Shown one piece after another: positions 43,450 through 53,385 of a DNA stretch of 64,000 bases (the stretch's first letter is position 1; every line of letters starts with the position of its first letter). The notes beneath the pieces were generated by a model. The model ran no database searches, had not been told where the DNA came from, and saw nothing but the letters and a program-made list of their open reading frames with translations. The translations under genes were made by a program, and so were the position numbers. Source of the stretch: Paenibacillus xylanexedens (GTDB taxonomy: Bacteria; Bacillota; Bacilli; Paenibacillales; Paenibacillaceae); NCBI RefSeq assembly GCF_007676705.1, contig NZ_VEBF01000002.1, positions 248,001 to 312,000 on the forward strand, written 5' to 3'.

Positions 43450-46194
43450 TCAGATCTCCAATGTTTCGTGATTCATCCATAATTTCATGCGGGATAATAC
43501 TTCTTTGATATTCAGCGGTTTGCTGAGATAGTCTGAAGCACCTGCTGCAATACATTTTTCCCGATCCTCTTTCATGGCCTTGGCTGTCAGCGCAATAATC
43601 GGAAGCTGGGTCATGCCAAGTCGTTCACGGATCTGGCGAGTGGTCTCATAGCCATCCAGTTCCGGCATCATGATATCCATCATGATGAGATCAGGCGTTG
43701 CTCCTCCGCGCTCCAACAGTTCCAGACACTCGTATCCGTTCTGCGCTGAAATAACATTCATGCCGTATTGCTCAAGAGCGTTAGCTAGGGCGTATACATT
43801 ACGTATATCATCATCAACGACAAGCACTTGGCGTCCGCTCAGCAACGCTTCTTCCAGAGGTGTTAATAACACATCCGATGGAGCCGTGGTCAATGAAGGG
43901 AGTTTGTTGATTTCCGGGGTGGTGCTAGCCACCTCATTCAGGAACAACCGGGATGTGTGCATGGTCTCAGGCTCATCCATTCTCAGTGGCAGGAACAGCG
44001 TGAATACACTGCCATGCCCTTCACGGCTTGTTGCTGAGATAGAACCCCCCAGCAGAGTCGCAAGCGATTGAGAGATGGACAAGCCGAGCCCTGTCCCCCC
44101 GTATTTACGAGCTGTTGCTCCGTCCGCCTGCTTGAAGGCATCGAAGATCTGCAAGAGTTTGTCATCCGCAATCCCGATACCCGTATCACTAACGGAGAAA
44201 GCAATCACATCTGTCTCTTGGCCTTTGGCTTCCGGATGAGCCAGACTCATGCTGGAGATCGTTAAGGCAACTTCACCCTCACTGGTGAACTTAAATGCGT
44301 TGGAGAGCAGATTTCGAAGAATCTGGTGCAATCTCATCTCATCAGTCACGATCGTTTCCGGCAAAGGACTTTGGAGCTGAATTCGGAAATCTATTCTTTT
44401 CTGCTCCGCTGTTTTCAAGAAATACTGATTCATGACTTCTGGCAGACTACCCAGATAGACATCATCGAAATCCACTTCCATCTGCCCGGCTTCCACCTTG
44501 GATAGATCCAGAATATCATTGATCAGATTCAGCAGGTCTTTACCTGACTTGTGAATGACTGAAGCATAGTTCTGCTCTTCATTATTCAGGTTTTGATTTT
44601 TATTTTCAGACAATATTTCGGATAAAATCAACATGCTGTTAAGCGGAGTCCGCAGTTCATGGGACATGTTGGCCAAGAATTCGGATTTGTACCCTGAACT
44701 AGTTCGCAGCTGATTTGCTACAACCGAGAGTTCATTGGCTGAGGTCTCTGCAGCATTCTTCTGTAATTCCAGGCGTTCATTAAGCATATGAAGTTCTTCG
44801 GTCTGCATTTGCAGCTCCTCCGTCTGAGACAGCATCTCTTCGGTCTGAGCCTGAAGTTTCTCCGATTGTGCCTGTAATTCTTCATTCAGAACTTGTGACT
44901 CGTCATACAAATGCTGTAACTCCATACGAGTGACGGTGGAGTGTAGTGAAACACCAAAAATCTCCGTCAGTTCTTGCATCAACTTCATGTCTTTCTCTTG
45001 CAGCGGATTCATTGATGCAAGTTCAATTACCGCAATCGTTCTGCCTTCGAACAGGACCGGCACAACAGTAAGTGATGTGGCAGATGCATGTCCAAGACCC
45101 GATGAGATTTGGATATAGTTTTGAGGCAGATCATTCATGCGCAAGACTCGCTTCTCGACAGCACTTTGTCCGACAAGTCCCTCACCCGGGGCAAGCGACA
45201 CTTTTCCGAGCGAACGTTCTTTCTCTCCATCCGCAGCATATGCAGCTACCCGAAGCAGTCGATTGTCTTTCCAGTAATATAGAACGCTATAAGGCACTTC
45301 AAACTGGATGGCAAGTTCGTTCAGGAACAAACGTGACAATCCCTCCAGATTGGTCGGGTTCTGCAAGAGTGTAGCGATCCCCGTAATTTGATCCTTGATG
45401 CGATTCTGTTCCTGCACTTCATCCAGCAACTTGTTGGTTTCATGCCCCAGATCACCCACTTCATCATGGGTTCGCACCTGAATTCGCTGTTTCAGGTTCC
45501 CACCCTTGGAAATATCACTGATCGTTTGCATAACATCACGTAACGTTTTGACAATATTGCCTGAAATTACTAACGCGGCGGTGATTGATAATGCTGCAAT
45601 TATCCCCCATAACGTATACATTATCGTCAGTAGTGTGGAACTTCGTCTGGCGAGATCGGTTACTCTTGCTTCCGTCAGAGCAATTTCTGTGTTACGGAAG
45701 CTCGTAAGCTGAGATCTCAGCAGATCGATTTCCGTTTTACCCGGGTCAGATTGGAAGAACGCAATAACCTCGGCTTGATCACCTTGCTTTTTTAAGTTGA
45801 CCGACGGTTCCCCAGCGATCTCAATCCAGCGTGTAATATGTGCTTTGATATTCTCCAGACTCTGCTGCTGTGAAGGATTGTCACTAATGAGAACATTCAA
45901 CTGATCATAGTTGGAATTCCACTGGGAGAGGCCTTGGGAATAAGGCTCCAGGTAGCTTTCATTGCCTGTAATCATGAATCCACGCTGTCCTGTTTCCATG
46001 TTCAAGACATTTTTTTCAATCGCGTTGGTCAGATTATGTACTTCCAGATCATGATGACTGATAAAATCATTTTCCTTCTGCAAGACATTAATTTGGGCCG
46101 TAAGAACCAGCAAGACAGCACCAAATAAAACCACAACAACAAGATAGCCCAAGAGAATTTTGGAGCGTATCGTAAATCTTCTCGTTTTTGACAA
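43450..46194 (-). CDS. Hybrid sensor histidine kinase (CHASE3-HAMP-GAF-HisKA-HATPase-REC)
   Basis: Membrane-bound sensor kinase, signal unknown. From the chosen start (914 residues): TM1 about 12-33, CHASE3 sensor about 36-175 (METGQRGFMITGNESYLEPY), TM2 about 190-212, HAMP to about 265, GAF about 280-420, a long Gln/Glu-rich coiled coil about 430-495, HisKA with phospho-acceptor H512 in ANMSHELRTPL, HATPase_c about 615-735 (GTGLGLSI), and a receiver about 787-905 with the phospho-Asp near 840 in MMDIMMPELDG. The start is TTG at 46194 with GGAGG eight bases upstream. No response regulator or output gene is adjacent. Both ends are flanked by terminators. Confidence 0.92.
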   Translation of the reverse strand: MSKTRRFTIRSKILLGYLVVVVLFGAVLLVLTAQINVLQKENDFISHHDLEVHNLTNAIEKNVLNMETGQRGFMITGNESYLEPYSQGLSQWNSNYDQLNVLISDNPSQQQSLENIKAHITRWIEIAGEPSVNLKKQGDQAEVIAFFQSDPGKTEIDLLRSQLTSFRNTEIALTEARVTDLARRSSTLLTIMYTLWGIIAALSITAALVISGNIVKTLRDVMQTISDISKGGNLKQRIQVRTHDEVGDLGHETNKLLDEVQEQNRIKDQITGIATLLQNPTNLEGLSRLFLNELAIQFEVPYSVLYYWKDNRLLRVAAYAADGEKERSLGKVSLAPGEGLVGQSAVEKRVLRMNDLPQNYIQISSGLGHASATSLTVVPVLFEGRTIAVIELASMNPLQEKDMKLMQELTEIFGVSLHSTVTRMELQHLYDESQVLNEELQAQSEKLQAQTEEMLSQTEELQMQTEELHMLNERLELQKNAAETSANELSVVANQLRTSSGYKSEFLANMSHELRTPLNSMLILSEILSENKNQNLNNEEQNYASVIHKSGKDLLNLINDILDLSKVEAGQMEVDFDDVYLGSLPEVMNQYFLKTAEQKRIDFRIQLQSPLPETIVTDEMRLHQILRNLLSNAFKFTSEGEVALTISSMSLAHPEAKGQETDVIAFSVSDTGIGIADDKLLQIFDAFKQADGATARKYGGTGLGLSISQSLATLLGGSISATSREGHGSVFTLFLPLRMDEPETMHTSRLFLNEVASTTPEINKLPSLTTAPSDVLLTPLEEALLSGRQVLVVDDDIRNVYALANALEQYGMNVISAQNGYECLELLERGGATPDLIMMDIMMPELDGYETTRQIRERLGMTQLPIIALTAKAMKEDREKCIAAGASDYLSKPLNIKEVLSRMKLWMNHETLEI

Positions 46195-46308
46195 CGCGGA
46201 AACCTCCAAATATATACGAATCCTATTCAATTTCAATACACCTGTTGCATATGTAGTTTATATGTATACGTATAGCCTGACAAGCTTTAAGTTCATCGAT
46301 TTGCATTA

Positions 46309-46336
46309 GAAAAACGACCTGCTTATGCAGGTCGTC
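46309..46336 (-). terminator. Intrinsic terminator after fumC
   Basis: Sense strand ACGACCTGC pairs with GCAGGTCGT around ATAA, followed by TTTTC. Confidence 0.9.
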
Positions 46337-46372
46337 TTCATCAATGATTTTTATTCCTCATTTAGGCTGATT

Positions 46373-47761
46373 TTAGGCCTTTGGAGCGATCATTTTGGCT
46401 GGATCGACATACTGATCAAATTGCTCTTCGGTAAGCAGGCCCGTTTGTAACGTTGCCTGTTTTAAAGACAAGCCTTCTTTATGTGCAAGCTTCGCGATTT
46501 TGGCTGCATTCTCATAACCAATGTGCGGATTGAGCGCTGTAACCAGCATAAGCGAATTGTTCAGATTATGTTCAATCTGATCCAGGTTAGGCTCGATGCC
46601 TACCGCACACTTGTCATTAAACGCAATTATGGAGTCCGCCAGCAGTTGCACGGATTGCAGGAAGTTATAGATGATAACCGGTTTGAATACATTCAGTTCA
46701 AAATTACCCTGGCTTGCCGCGAAACCAATCGCTGCATCATTCCCCATGACCTGCGTCACCACCATGGTGATTGCTTCGCTCTGAGTTGGGTTAACTTTAC
46801 CTGGCATAATGGAGCTGCCTGGCTCATTCTCCGGAATCCGGATCTCTCCCAATCCACTGCGAGGACCACTGGCTAACCAGCGTACGTCGTTGGCGATTTT
46901 CATCAAATCTGCTGCAAGCGCTTTAACGGCACCGTGCGCATATACAACTTCATCATGACTTGTAAGTGCGTGGAATTTGTTGGGTGCAGATACGAAATCT
47001 TTACCTGTATGCTTGCCAATCTCCTTGGCAGTGAAATCCCCAAAGTCAGGATGTGCATTGATTCCGGTTCCGACAGCTGTACCGCCGATCGCGAGCTCCT
47101 TCAGATACTGCACACTTTCACGAATCATGCGCTCGCTCTTGCCCAGCATGGCTTCCCAACCACTGATCTCCTGGCCCAGAGTAATCGGTGTAGCATCCTG
47201 AAGGTGAGTACGTCCAATTTTGATAATATCCTTGAATGCATCCGACTTGTCTGCAAAAGTGGCTTTCAATACCGCAATGGCCGGCAAGAGTTGATCTTCA
47301 ACAGCCAAAACACCTGCGACATGCAGAGCTGTTGGGAATGTGTCGTTGGAGCTCTGGGACATGTTCACGTCATCATTTGGATGCAAACGCTCTTCCTTGC
47401 CCTTCTGCTCCAGCAGTTGGTTACCCAGATTAGCAATGACCTCGTTCACATTCATATTGGATTGCGTTCCGCTACCGGTCTGCCACACAACCAGAGGGAA
47501 ATGGTCATCAATTCGACCTGCAATAATCTCGTCTGCTGCATAAGCAATCGCATCTGATTTGGCCGCAGATAATTTACCTAATTTATGGTTACTGGCCGCA
47601 GCACTTTTTTTCAAAATGGCAAGAGCACGTATAACTTCCATCGGCATATGTTCACGGCCAATCGGAAAGTTCTCCTTACTGCGCTGCGTCTGAGCTCCCC
47701 ACAGCCTGTCAGCTGGTACTTTCATTTCGCCTAACGTATCTCTCTCAATGCGGTATTCCAC
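46373..47761 (-). CDS. fumC: Fumarate hydratase class II
   Basis: Tricarboxylic-acid-cycle enzyme that hydrates fumarate to malate; homotetramer, no iron-sulfur cluster. The superfamily signature [13 protein letters not shown] is near residue 315; other conserved stretches are [13 protein letters not shown] near 102, [16 protein letters not shown] near 127-142 and [16 protein letters not shown] near 183-198. The start is GTG at 47761, with GGAGGAGG eight bases upstream, giving 462 residues, the normal length. The open frame extends 23 codons further but that part does not belong to the family. Confidence 0.97.
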   Translation of the reverse strand: MEYRIERDTLGEMKVPADRLWGAQTQRSKENFPIGREHMPMEVIRALAILKKSAAASNHKLGKLSAAKSDAIAYAADEIIAGRIDDHFPLVVWQTGSGTQSNMNVNEVIANLGNQLLEQKGKEERLHPNDDVNMSQSSNDTFPTALHVAGVLAVEDQLLPAIAVLKATFADKSDAFKDIIKIGRTHLQDATPITLGQEISGWEAMLGKSERMIRESVQYLKELAIGGTAVGTGINAHPDFGDFTAKEIGKHTGKDFVSAPNKFHALTSHDEVVYAHGAVKALAADLMKIANDVRWLASGPRSGLGEIRIPENEPGSSIMPGKVNPTQSEAITMVVTQVMGNDAAIGFAASQGNFELNVFKPVIIYNFLQSVQLLADSIIAFNDKCAVGIEPNLDQIEHNLNNSLMLVTALNPHIGYENAAKIAKLAHKEGLSLKQATLQTGLLTEEQFDQYVDPAKMIAPKA

Positions 47762-47894
47762 TTGCTTGTCCTCCTCCAAAAAAATGGTTTGGGTCTCTAC
47801 AAAGCTTGTGTATCTCGTCATATTATACATGATTTACGAGCAGGTTTTCACCTTTTCGACAAAATTGTAAGCGCAACGCAAAACGAGCGTGAAT

Positions 47895-48905
47895 TTATTT
47901 TTGTGACGCAATTGGATACAGTCGGCTTGTCTGTTCGAACAATTCGCCTGGCTCCAGACCAATCAAACCGATTTCTTCCGCCGGGATGCCTTCAACATTC
48001 GGGGCATTAACCAGGTTCATCTGAGGTTCTGGACAGAAGAAATCACCACCCATGTTATTGTTCCAGATCATCCAGTGCTTGTAAGATGTACCCACATCAT
48101 ATATAAGTTTGTCTCCAGTACGATGATCCGTAAGTTCCATATAGTTACGTCCATTCTGAGGCTCTGCGGTGTAATGATTATCCATAGCTGCAAAGAACGG
48201 ACTAACTCCATCTTTCTTCAACTGTTCTTCTTCTGGTGAAAGCGGTTGAAATTGTCCTGTTGGCAGGGAACGCTCATTCAATTCACGACGTTGTCCAATC
48301 GTAATTTTGGCCGTGTAATCCGAGGATTGGCTATCCGGTGCAAATGGTACAGCAATCGCGGTGTGGAATGCAAACAGATTAGGCATGTATTCCTTCCCGT
48401 TGTTACGAACGATCAATTGCTGCTGAAGTCCTTGGCTGCTCAAAGAGTAACGAAGCGTTACCGTGAACGTAAACGGCAGGTACTGATGGAATGTATGTCC
48501 TTCCTTCACGTCCTGGCTAAGCAGCACATAACTCTCCAGCTGGTCCGATCCATATCCTTCTACCTTCCACTCGGCATCATGTAAGAACCCATGCAAATGG
48601 TTGCCTGTTGCAGGTTCGTTCACTGGCAGTTGATAGACTTTACCATTCCAAGGAAAACGTCCATCTTCATAACGGTTCGGTGGAGAAAGAATCGGAATTC
48701 CATAGACCGCAGGTGCAGCCATAAACTCATCCATTTGATCCTGATCCGGCTCTCTCAAGTAACGGAATCCTTTTTCTGTATCACGGAAAGCGACGAGGTT
48801 GGCACCCACGCTTGGAATAACTGCCGCTTCAAATTGATTAAAACGAAGCCAAACGGCCGGAATCCCTCCAAATTGTTCTTCAAATGCTGCATTTTGCTGT
48901 GTCAT
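47895..48905 (-). CDS. Aldose 1-epimerase family protein
   Basis: Galactose-mutarotase-like beta-sandwich protein that probably interconverts anomers of a sugar or sugar phosphate. Conserved positions include the Arg-containing PPNRYEDGRFPWNGK near 75-89, HLHGFLHDAEW near 103-113 (active-site His), LFAFHTAIAVPF near 175-186 (second His) and the Glu in GLIGLEPGELFEQ near 313-325 (catalytic base). 336 residues. The ATG at 48905 follows GCAGGAGG; an in-frame ATG seven codons earlier lacks one. No sugar operon lies adjacent, so the substrate is unknown. Confidence 0.88.
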   Translation of the reverse strand: MTQQNAAFEEQFGGIPAVWLRFNQFEAAVIPSVGANLVAFRDTEKGFRYLREPDQDQMDEFMAAPAVYGIPILSPPNRYEDGRFPWNGKVYQLPVNEPATGNHLHGFLHDAEWKVEGYGSDQLESYVLLSQDVKEGHTFHQYLPFTFTVTLRYSLSSQGLQQQLIVRNNGKEYMPNLFAFHTAIAVPFAPDSQSSDYTAKITIGQRRELNERSLPTGQFQPLSPEEEQLKKDGVSPFFAAMDNHYTAEPQNGRNYMELTDHRTGDKLIYDVGTSYKHWMIWNNNMGGDFFCPEPQMNLVNAPNVEGIPAEEIGLIGLEPGELFEQTSRLYPIASQK

Positions 48906-49024
48906 CGTTATATGTACCTCCTGCATACTAAGGTTATATTATACGGCTCGACTATATCATGCCCGAGCACAAAATACCAATCTATGATAGAGAACAAATT
49001 CATGATGGAAACACAAAAAAGGCT

Positions 49025-49058
49025 GAAAAAAGACAGCTGCAATCCGCTGCGGCTGTCT
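49025..49058 (-). terminator. Intrinsic terminator after the MBL hydrolase gene
   Basis: Sense strand AGACAGCCGCAG pairs with (C)TGCAGCTGTCT, followed by TTTTTTC. Confidence 0.88.
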
Positions 49059-49084
49059 CGGGTACCATTCATATCAGGGTTCAA

Positions 49085-49894
49085 TCAATCCACATATTTG
49101 CCGTGTTCCGGGACCGTGCTCTCTTCAAAGTCCAGATCAAGCTGCTTCAGGGATTCACTCAGCATATCACCGCTTAAAGCATGCCCATGCCCGGTAATCA
49201 CAAGTTTCGGCTCGAGATGCCTTATATGCTGAACCGATTGATGAGCAGCATGCCAATCGGTGGTGAAATAGGACGGTGGGCCGTGCAACTGTTTGTCCTG
49301 AAGCAACACACTCCACAGCGATTCCTGCTTCACTGTGATGATCGCATCTCCCGCAATCAGCAAACGATCAGCTTCCCGAAAAAGCGACACATGTCCAGGG
49401 GTATGACCTGGCGTATGAACCCATTCCCATCCGGATACGCCAGGGACGGAATGATCTTTGGGTAAGCTGAATATCCGATCATCCAGATTGATTGCCTCAT
49501 TGGGATAAGCGAATGACAACCTGGACATTAGACCTCCACCTACAGAAGGGTCCGCTGGCGGGTAGTCTTTTAACCCCGTTAAATACGGAATTTCAAGCGG
49601 GTGAGCATACACAGGCACACCCCAGAATTGTTCCAGTTCGATAACGGTTCCTACATGGTCGAAGTGACCATGAGTCAATATGATCGCAGACGGTGGACCT
49701 TGAAAACGTTCTGCTGCAATCTGAACAATATGATCAGTGAATTTCGCCATTCCGGTGTCCACGAGGACCCAGTTCCTGCTTCCTGGCTCTCCGATGAACA
49801 CGACATTAACGAATAGTGTGCGCAGACTCAGGATATCGGGCGCGACTTCTTCAAGCCCCGTCAACCCTTCTGTTATCAGATTGTCAGATGCCAT
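49085..49894 (-). CDS. Metallo-beta-lactamase-fold hydrolase
   Basis: Zinc-dependent hydrolase of the glyoxalase II-like MBL group; substrate unknown. The zinc motif is LTHGHFDHVG (HxHxDH, residues about 73-82), with further ligands in HTPGHTPGHV (about 158-167), the Asp in IAGDAI (about 180-185) and the final His in ITGHGHALSG (about 235-244). An upstream VDTGMAKF loop is typical. 269 residues, no signal peptide. ATG at 49894 after GGGAGG. It is monocistronic between two terminators. Confidence 0.88.
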   Translation of the reverse strand: MASDNLITEGLTGLEEVAPDILSLRTLFVNVVFIGEPGSRNWVLVDTGMAKFTDHIVQIAAERFQGPPSAIILTHGHFDHVGTVIELEQFWGVPVYAHPLEIPYLTGLKDYPPADPSVGGGLMSRLSFAYPNEAINLDDRIFSLPKDHSVPGVSGWEWVHTPGHTPGHVSLFREADRLLIAGDAIITVKQESLWSVLLQDKQLHGPPSYFTTDWHAAHQSVQHIRHLEPKLVITGHGHALSGDMLSESLKQLDLDFEESTVPEHGKYVD

Positions 49895-49985
49895 TCACGG
49901 TTACCTCCCATTAGGCGGATTGTCTCTCTGGTTCCATTCATCTCGTAGACTTCCCTTTTCTGGATCATCTATTCAACATTTCCAA

Positions 49986-50027
49986 TAAAATAGACGGTAT
50001 ACACCCTGTTTCGGGCATACACCGTCT
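49986..50027 (-). terminator. Intrinsic terminator after the 50075-50347 gene
   Basis: Sense strand AGACGGTGTATGCCC pairs with GGGTGTATACCGTCT (with mismatches), followed by ATTTTATT. Confidence 0.82.
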
Positions 50028-50074
50028 AGTATAGTCATCGACACGCCACAATAGAACAAGAACATCTCGGCCTG

Positions 50075-50347
50075 TTAAGCCGGATATGCTTCCAATGCAG
50101 CATCGAGCAATTGATTGTACAAGTCGTCATCATTCTCAAGCAGCTCGTCCATACGCATCAGTTCATCTTCATCTCCGGATTGTTCCGTGAAATGCAAGCT
50201 ATAGTCCCAGTCTTTTCCGTTCTTGCTCATGAAGGTAATTTCATACACTGACTTTTCGCCTTCTGTACGGAAAACAGTATTCCCCACAAAACTTTTTTCA
50301 TCTTCACGGCGCATTTCAGCACTTATAATCTCAATATTCACAATCAT
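50075..50347 (-). CDS. Small acidic protein of unknown function
   Basis: Not recognised. The 90 residues are strongly acidic, especially at the C-terminal half (DEDELMRMDELLENDDDLYNQ). The first half looks like a small beta-sheet (VFRTEGEKSVYEITFMSKNG) and the end like a helix. There is no signal peptide or membrane segment. ATG at 50347 after AAAGGAGAG. It has its own terminator and lies alone, divergent from the first aminopeptidase gene. Confidence 0.72.
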   Translation of the reverse strand: MIVNIEIISAEMRREDEKSFVGNTVFRTEGEKSVYEITFMSKNGKDWDYSLHFTEQSGDEDELMRMDELLENDDDLYNQLLDAALEAYPA

Positions 50348-50581
50348 TCTCTCCTTTAATCTCTCATCTACAGTGGTTCTCCAACATTTTTGGTAAACCT
50401 AGTTTGGTAATTATTATTGGTTAATTGTACAATATATATCGTAGCAACGTATACCTTATTCAATGAAGGAACCCTTCTGAGTCCTTACATAGTTGTAATG
50501 AGGATTATAATACGTGTTTGAACAACATCTATAATAGCCAACAAGCTACGATATTATTATCACATTGGAGGAAAAAATAGC

Positions 50582-51814
50582 ATGAATACTTTCGAAACGA
50601 ATCTGCAGCAATATGCTGAACTGGCTGTTCAAGTCGGTGTCAATGTCCACCCTGGACAGACGCTCGTGGTTAACGCTCCAATCTCGGCAGCACATTTTGT
50701 AAGACTAATCGTCAAAGCCGCTTACGGTAAAGGCGCCAAATTGGTTAAAGTAAACTGGAGCGACGAATCGGTTACCCGTCTTCATTACGATCTTGCCCCT
50801 GATGAAGCTTTCTCCATTGAACCGAAATGGTTTGCAGCTGAAATGACTGAACTCGTTGAAGAAGGCGCCGCAGTACTGCACGTCATCGCTGAGAATCCGG
50901 ATCTGCTGAATGGTGTTGCTCAGGAACGGATCATTACTAGCCAGAAAGTGCGCGGCAAAGCGCTTGAAAAATATCGTTCTTATCAGATGGCTGACAAATT
51001 CAGCTGGTCTATCGTGGCCGTTCCTTCTCCTGAATGGGCAGCCAAAGTGTTCCCGGATCTACCGGAAGCACAGCAAGTGGATCGTCTGTGGGATGTTATT
51101 TTCAAAACGGTACGGATCGGTGAGCAGGATGCTGTTGCCGAATGGAAAACCCATTTGCAAAACCTGGATTCACGCGCTGACCTGCTGAATAACAAGAAAT
51201 ACAAAAAGCTTCACTATACAGCTCCAGGCACAGACCTGACCATCGAACTTCCAGAAGGCCATATCTGGGTATCCGGTGGAAGTGTGAATGAGCAAGGACA
51301 TGTCTTTATTGCCAATATGCCTACGGAAGAAGTATTCACAGCTCCACTGAAAACCGGTGTTAACGGCACAGTGCGCAGCACGAAACCACTGAGCTACGGC
51401 GGCAACCTGATTGACGGATTCTCCCTCACATTTGAGAACGGTCGAATTGTAGATTACACCGCTGAGCAGGGACTGGATGCGCTTAAAAACTTGATCGAGA
51501 TGGATGAAGGTGCACACTATCTGGGTGAGGTAGCCCTCGTTCCACATCAATCACCAATTTCCGATACGAATATTTTGTTCTACAATACCCTGTTTGATGA
51601 AAATGCCTCCAACCATTTGGCTATTGGTAATGCCTATGCCTTCTGTCTGGAAGGTGGCAAAACGATGTCCAAAGAAGAGTTGATTGAACGTGGTATGAAC
51701 TCCAGTCTCACTCATGTAGACTTCATGATTGGATCCGGAGAAATGAACATCCACGGCGTGACCTCCGAAGGCGCGGAAGAGCCGATCTTCCTGCAAGGAA
51801 ACTGGGCATTTTAA
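50582..51814 (+). CDS. M29-family aminopeptidase (AmpS/AmpII/PepS type), paralogue 1
   Basis: Cytosolic metallo-aminopeptidase of family M29. Conserved positions include the ELPEGHIWVSGG region near 220, NMPTEEVFTAPLK near 242-254 (metal-binding Glu), YGGNLIDGFSLTFENGRIVD near 267-286, EMDEGAHYLGEVALVP near 302-317 (metal ligands) and HLAIGNAYAFCLEGG near 338-352, ending in THVDFMIGSGEMNIHG. 410 residues. ATG at 50582 after GGAGG. A possible -10 box TATAAT stands at 50506-50511. It is followed by a terminator and a close paralogue. Confidence 0.92.
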   Translation: MNTFETNLQQYAELAVQVGVNVHPGQTLVVNAPISAAHFVRLIVKAAYGKGAKLVKVNWSDESVTRLHYDLAPDEAFSIEPKWFAAEMTELVEEGAAVLHVIAENPDLLNGVAQERIITSQKVRGKALEKYRSYQMADKFSWSIVAVPSPEWAAKVFPDLPEAQQVDRLWDVIFKTVRIGEQDAVAEWKTHLQNLDSRADLLNNKKYKKLHYTAPGTDLTIELPEGHIWVSGGSVNEQGHVFIANMPTEEVFTAPLKTGVNGTVRSTKPLSYGGNLIDGFSLTFENGRIVDYTAEQGLDALKNLIEMDEGAHYLGEVALVPHQSPISDTNILFYNTLFDENASNHLAIGNAYAFCLEGGKTMSKEELIERGMNSSLTHVDFMIGSGEMNIHGVTSEGAEEPIFLQGNWAF

Positions 51815-51834
51815 AACGGTTTGATGTGATTAGG

Positions 51835-51861
51835 AGAGAGGAGTTTTTACTCCTCTCTTTT
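51835..51861 (+). terminator. Intrinsic terminator between the two aminopeptidase genes
   Basis: AGAGAGGAGT pairs with ACTCCTCTCT around a short T-rich loop, followed by TTTT. It is only about 20 bp after the first gene, so most transcripts should stop before the second. Confidence 0.85.
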
Positions 51862-51904
51862 CCTGCGTCAACAGATCGAAATTCAATCATTGGAGGGAAC
51901 TCAT

Positions 51905-53137
51905 ATGTTAAGTTTTGAACAAAAACTGGATCGTTACGCTGAACTTGCTGTAAGAGTAGGGGCTAACGTTCAGCCCGGGCAAGTATTTGTTATCAGTGCG
52001 ATGATTGATACCGCTGAATTCGTACGCTTGCTGGTGCGCAAGGGATACGAAGCTGGCGCCAAGCAGGTTATTGTAAAATACGGAGATGAAACCGTAAATC
52101 GCTTACGGTTTGAAATGGCTCCTGAGGAATCATTCCAAGAGCCACCCAAATGGCATGCGGCGGAGCTTGAAGAACTGGCAGCCAATAATGCAGCCTTCCT
52201 GACGGTATTATCATCCAGTCCGGACCTGATGAAAGGGATTGACCCAGAGCGAATCTCGACCCATCAGCGTACATTTGGTCAGGCGATGACCAAGTACCGT
52301 CAGTATCAACAGGCAGATAAAATGAGCTGGACGGGTGTGGCCTGCCCTTCGCCCGATTGGGCAGCCAAAGTATTCCCGGATCTCCCGGCAGCTGAGCAGG
52401 TTAGCCAGTTGTGGGAAGCCATTTTTGCTGCGGTGAGAGCCGATCTGGAGGACCCTGTAGCGGCTTGGGAACAGCACATTGAACGACTGGAGACCAAAGC
52501 CGTTGCACTGAATAACAAAAAGTACCAGGCACTGCACTTCCTCTCCCCGGGGACGGATCTTACTGTCGAGCTTCCTGAAGGTCATATCTGGGCGCAGGCG
52601 GGTAGTGTGAATGAGCAAGGTACACCTTTTGTTGCCAATATCCCGACAGAGGAAGTATTCACCGCCCCAGCCAAGCACGGCGTTAACGGTAAGGTGTCCA
52701 GCACCAAACCGCTCAGTTATGGCGGCAGTATCATTGATCGTTTTTCACTCACATTCGAGAACGGACGCATCATCGATTTTCATGCTGAAGAAGGTCAGGA
52801 TACGCTGGAAAGACTTATCTCCATGGATGAAGGGTCGCACTATCTTGGCGAAGTTGCTTTGGTTCCCTTCCATTCCCCGATCTCCGAGAGCGGCATCCTG
52901 TATTACACTACATTGTATGATGAGAATGCGTCGTGCCACCTTGCGATCGGCAGTTCCTATGCATTCAATATCGAAGGTGGCAAAACGATGTCTCCGGAAG
53001 AACTTGCAGCTCGTGGCATGAACACCAGCATCACTCATGTGGACTTCATGATGGGCTCTCCCGAGACAGACATCTACGGCATCACGGCAAACGGCGAACG
53101 TGAAGCTATCTTCCTTAAGGGAGACTGGGCATTCTAA
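51905..53137 (+). CDS. M29-family aminopeptidase, paralogue 2
   Basis: Second M29 metallo-aminopeptidase, colinear with paralogue 1 over its whole length and very similar in the metal-binding parts (NIPTEEVFTAPAK, SMDEGSHYLGEVALVP, HLAIGSSYAFNIEGG, THVDFMMGSPETDIYG). The first 200 residues differ more, for example ALNNKKYQALHFLSPGTDL against LLNNKKYKKLHYTAPGTDL. 410 residues; the ATG at 51905 follows TTGGAGGG, and the frame extends five codons further from a TTG. It is probably a gene duplication; specificity may differ. Confidence 0.92.
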   Translation: MLSFEQKLDRYAELAVRVGANVQPGQVFVISAMIDTAEFVRLLVRKGYEAGAKQVIVKYGDETVNRLRFEMAPEESFQEPPKWHAAELEELAANNAAFLTVLSSSPDLMKGIDPERISTHQRTFGQAMTKYRQYQQADKMSWTGVACPSPDWAAKVFPDLPAAEQVSQLWEAIFAAVRADLEDPVAAWEQHIERLETKAVALNNKKYQALHFLSPGTDLTVELPEGHIWAQAGSVNEQGTPFVANIPTEEVFTAPAKHGVNGKVSSTKPLSYGGSIIDRFSLTFENGRIIDFHAEEGQDTLERLISMDEGSHYLGEVALVPFHSPISESGILYYTTLYDENASCHLAIGSSYAFNIEGGKTMSPEELAARGMNTSITHVDFMMGSPETDIYGITANGEREAIFLKGDWAF

Positions 53138-53187
53138 CGGTTACGGATGAGTTCTTTCCCGTAATGTATTTTCACTGAACATTTTGT

Positions 53188-53236
53188 AAAGGCTGTCTGG
53201 CAACCATGTGTTCACGGTTGGCAAGACAGCCTTTTA
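53188..53236 (+). terminator. Intrinsic terminator after the second aminopeptidase gene
   Basis: AAAGGCTGTCTGGCAACC pairs with GGTTGGCAAGACAGCCTTT, followed by TTATT. Confidence 0.9.
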
Positions 53237-53385
53237 TTAATTTTCTGCAAACTGTCCCCGAGGCTACACGTACTCTCCTCATCTGTTTTTTCTCGGACCA
53301 ACCTCCCATTGTATCGTTTCCATATTATGTTGTAAAATGTAATGATACCAATGTTTGTGGACTGTTCACCAGAAAGGAGAACAAA

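Noticed and set aside
43361..43555. A short minus-strand open frame at the end of the kinase gene
   Set aside because: Overlaps the kinase C-terminus in another frame and runs through the terminator.
46934..47557. A 207-codon plus-strand open frame
   Set aside because: Antisense to fumC, an unambiguous conserved gene.
50417..50424. TTGGTTAA resembling the core of a B. subtilis PucR box
   Set aside because: It lies upstream of the first aminopeptidase gene, about 7 kb from the puc genes, and lacks the C at the expected upstream position; probably chance.
53206..53385. 60-codon upstream extension of the first sigma factor frame
   Set aside because: It covers the terminator of the second aminopeptidase gene and shows no sigma-factor similarity; the ATG at 53386 has a good ribosome-binding site.
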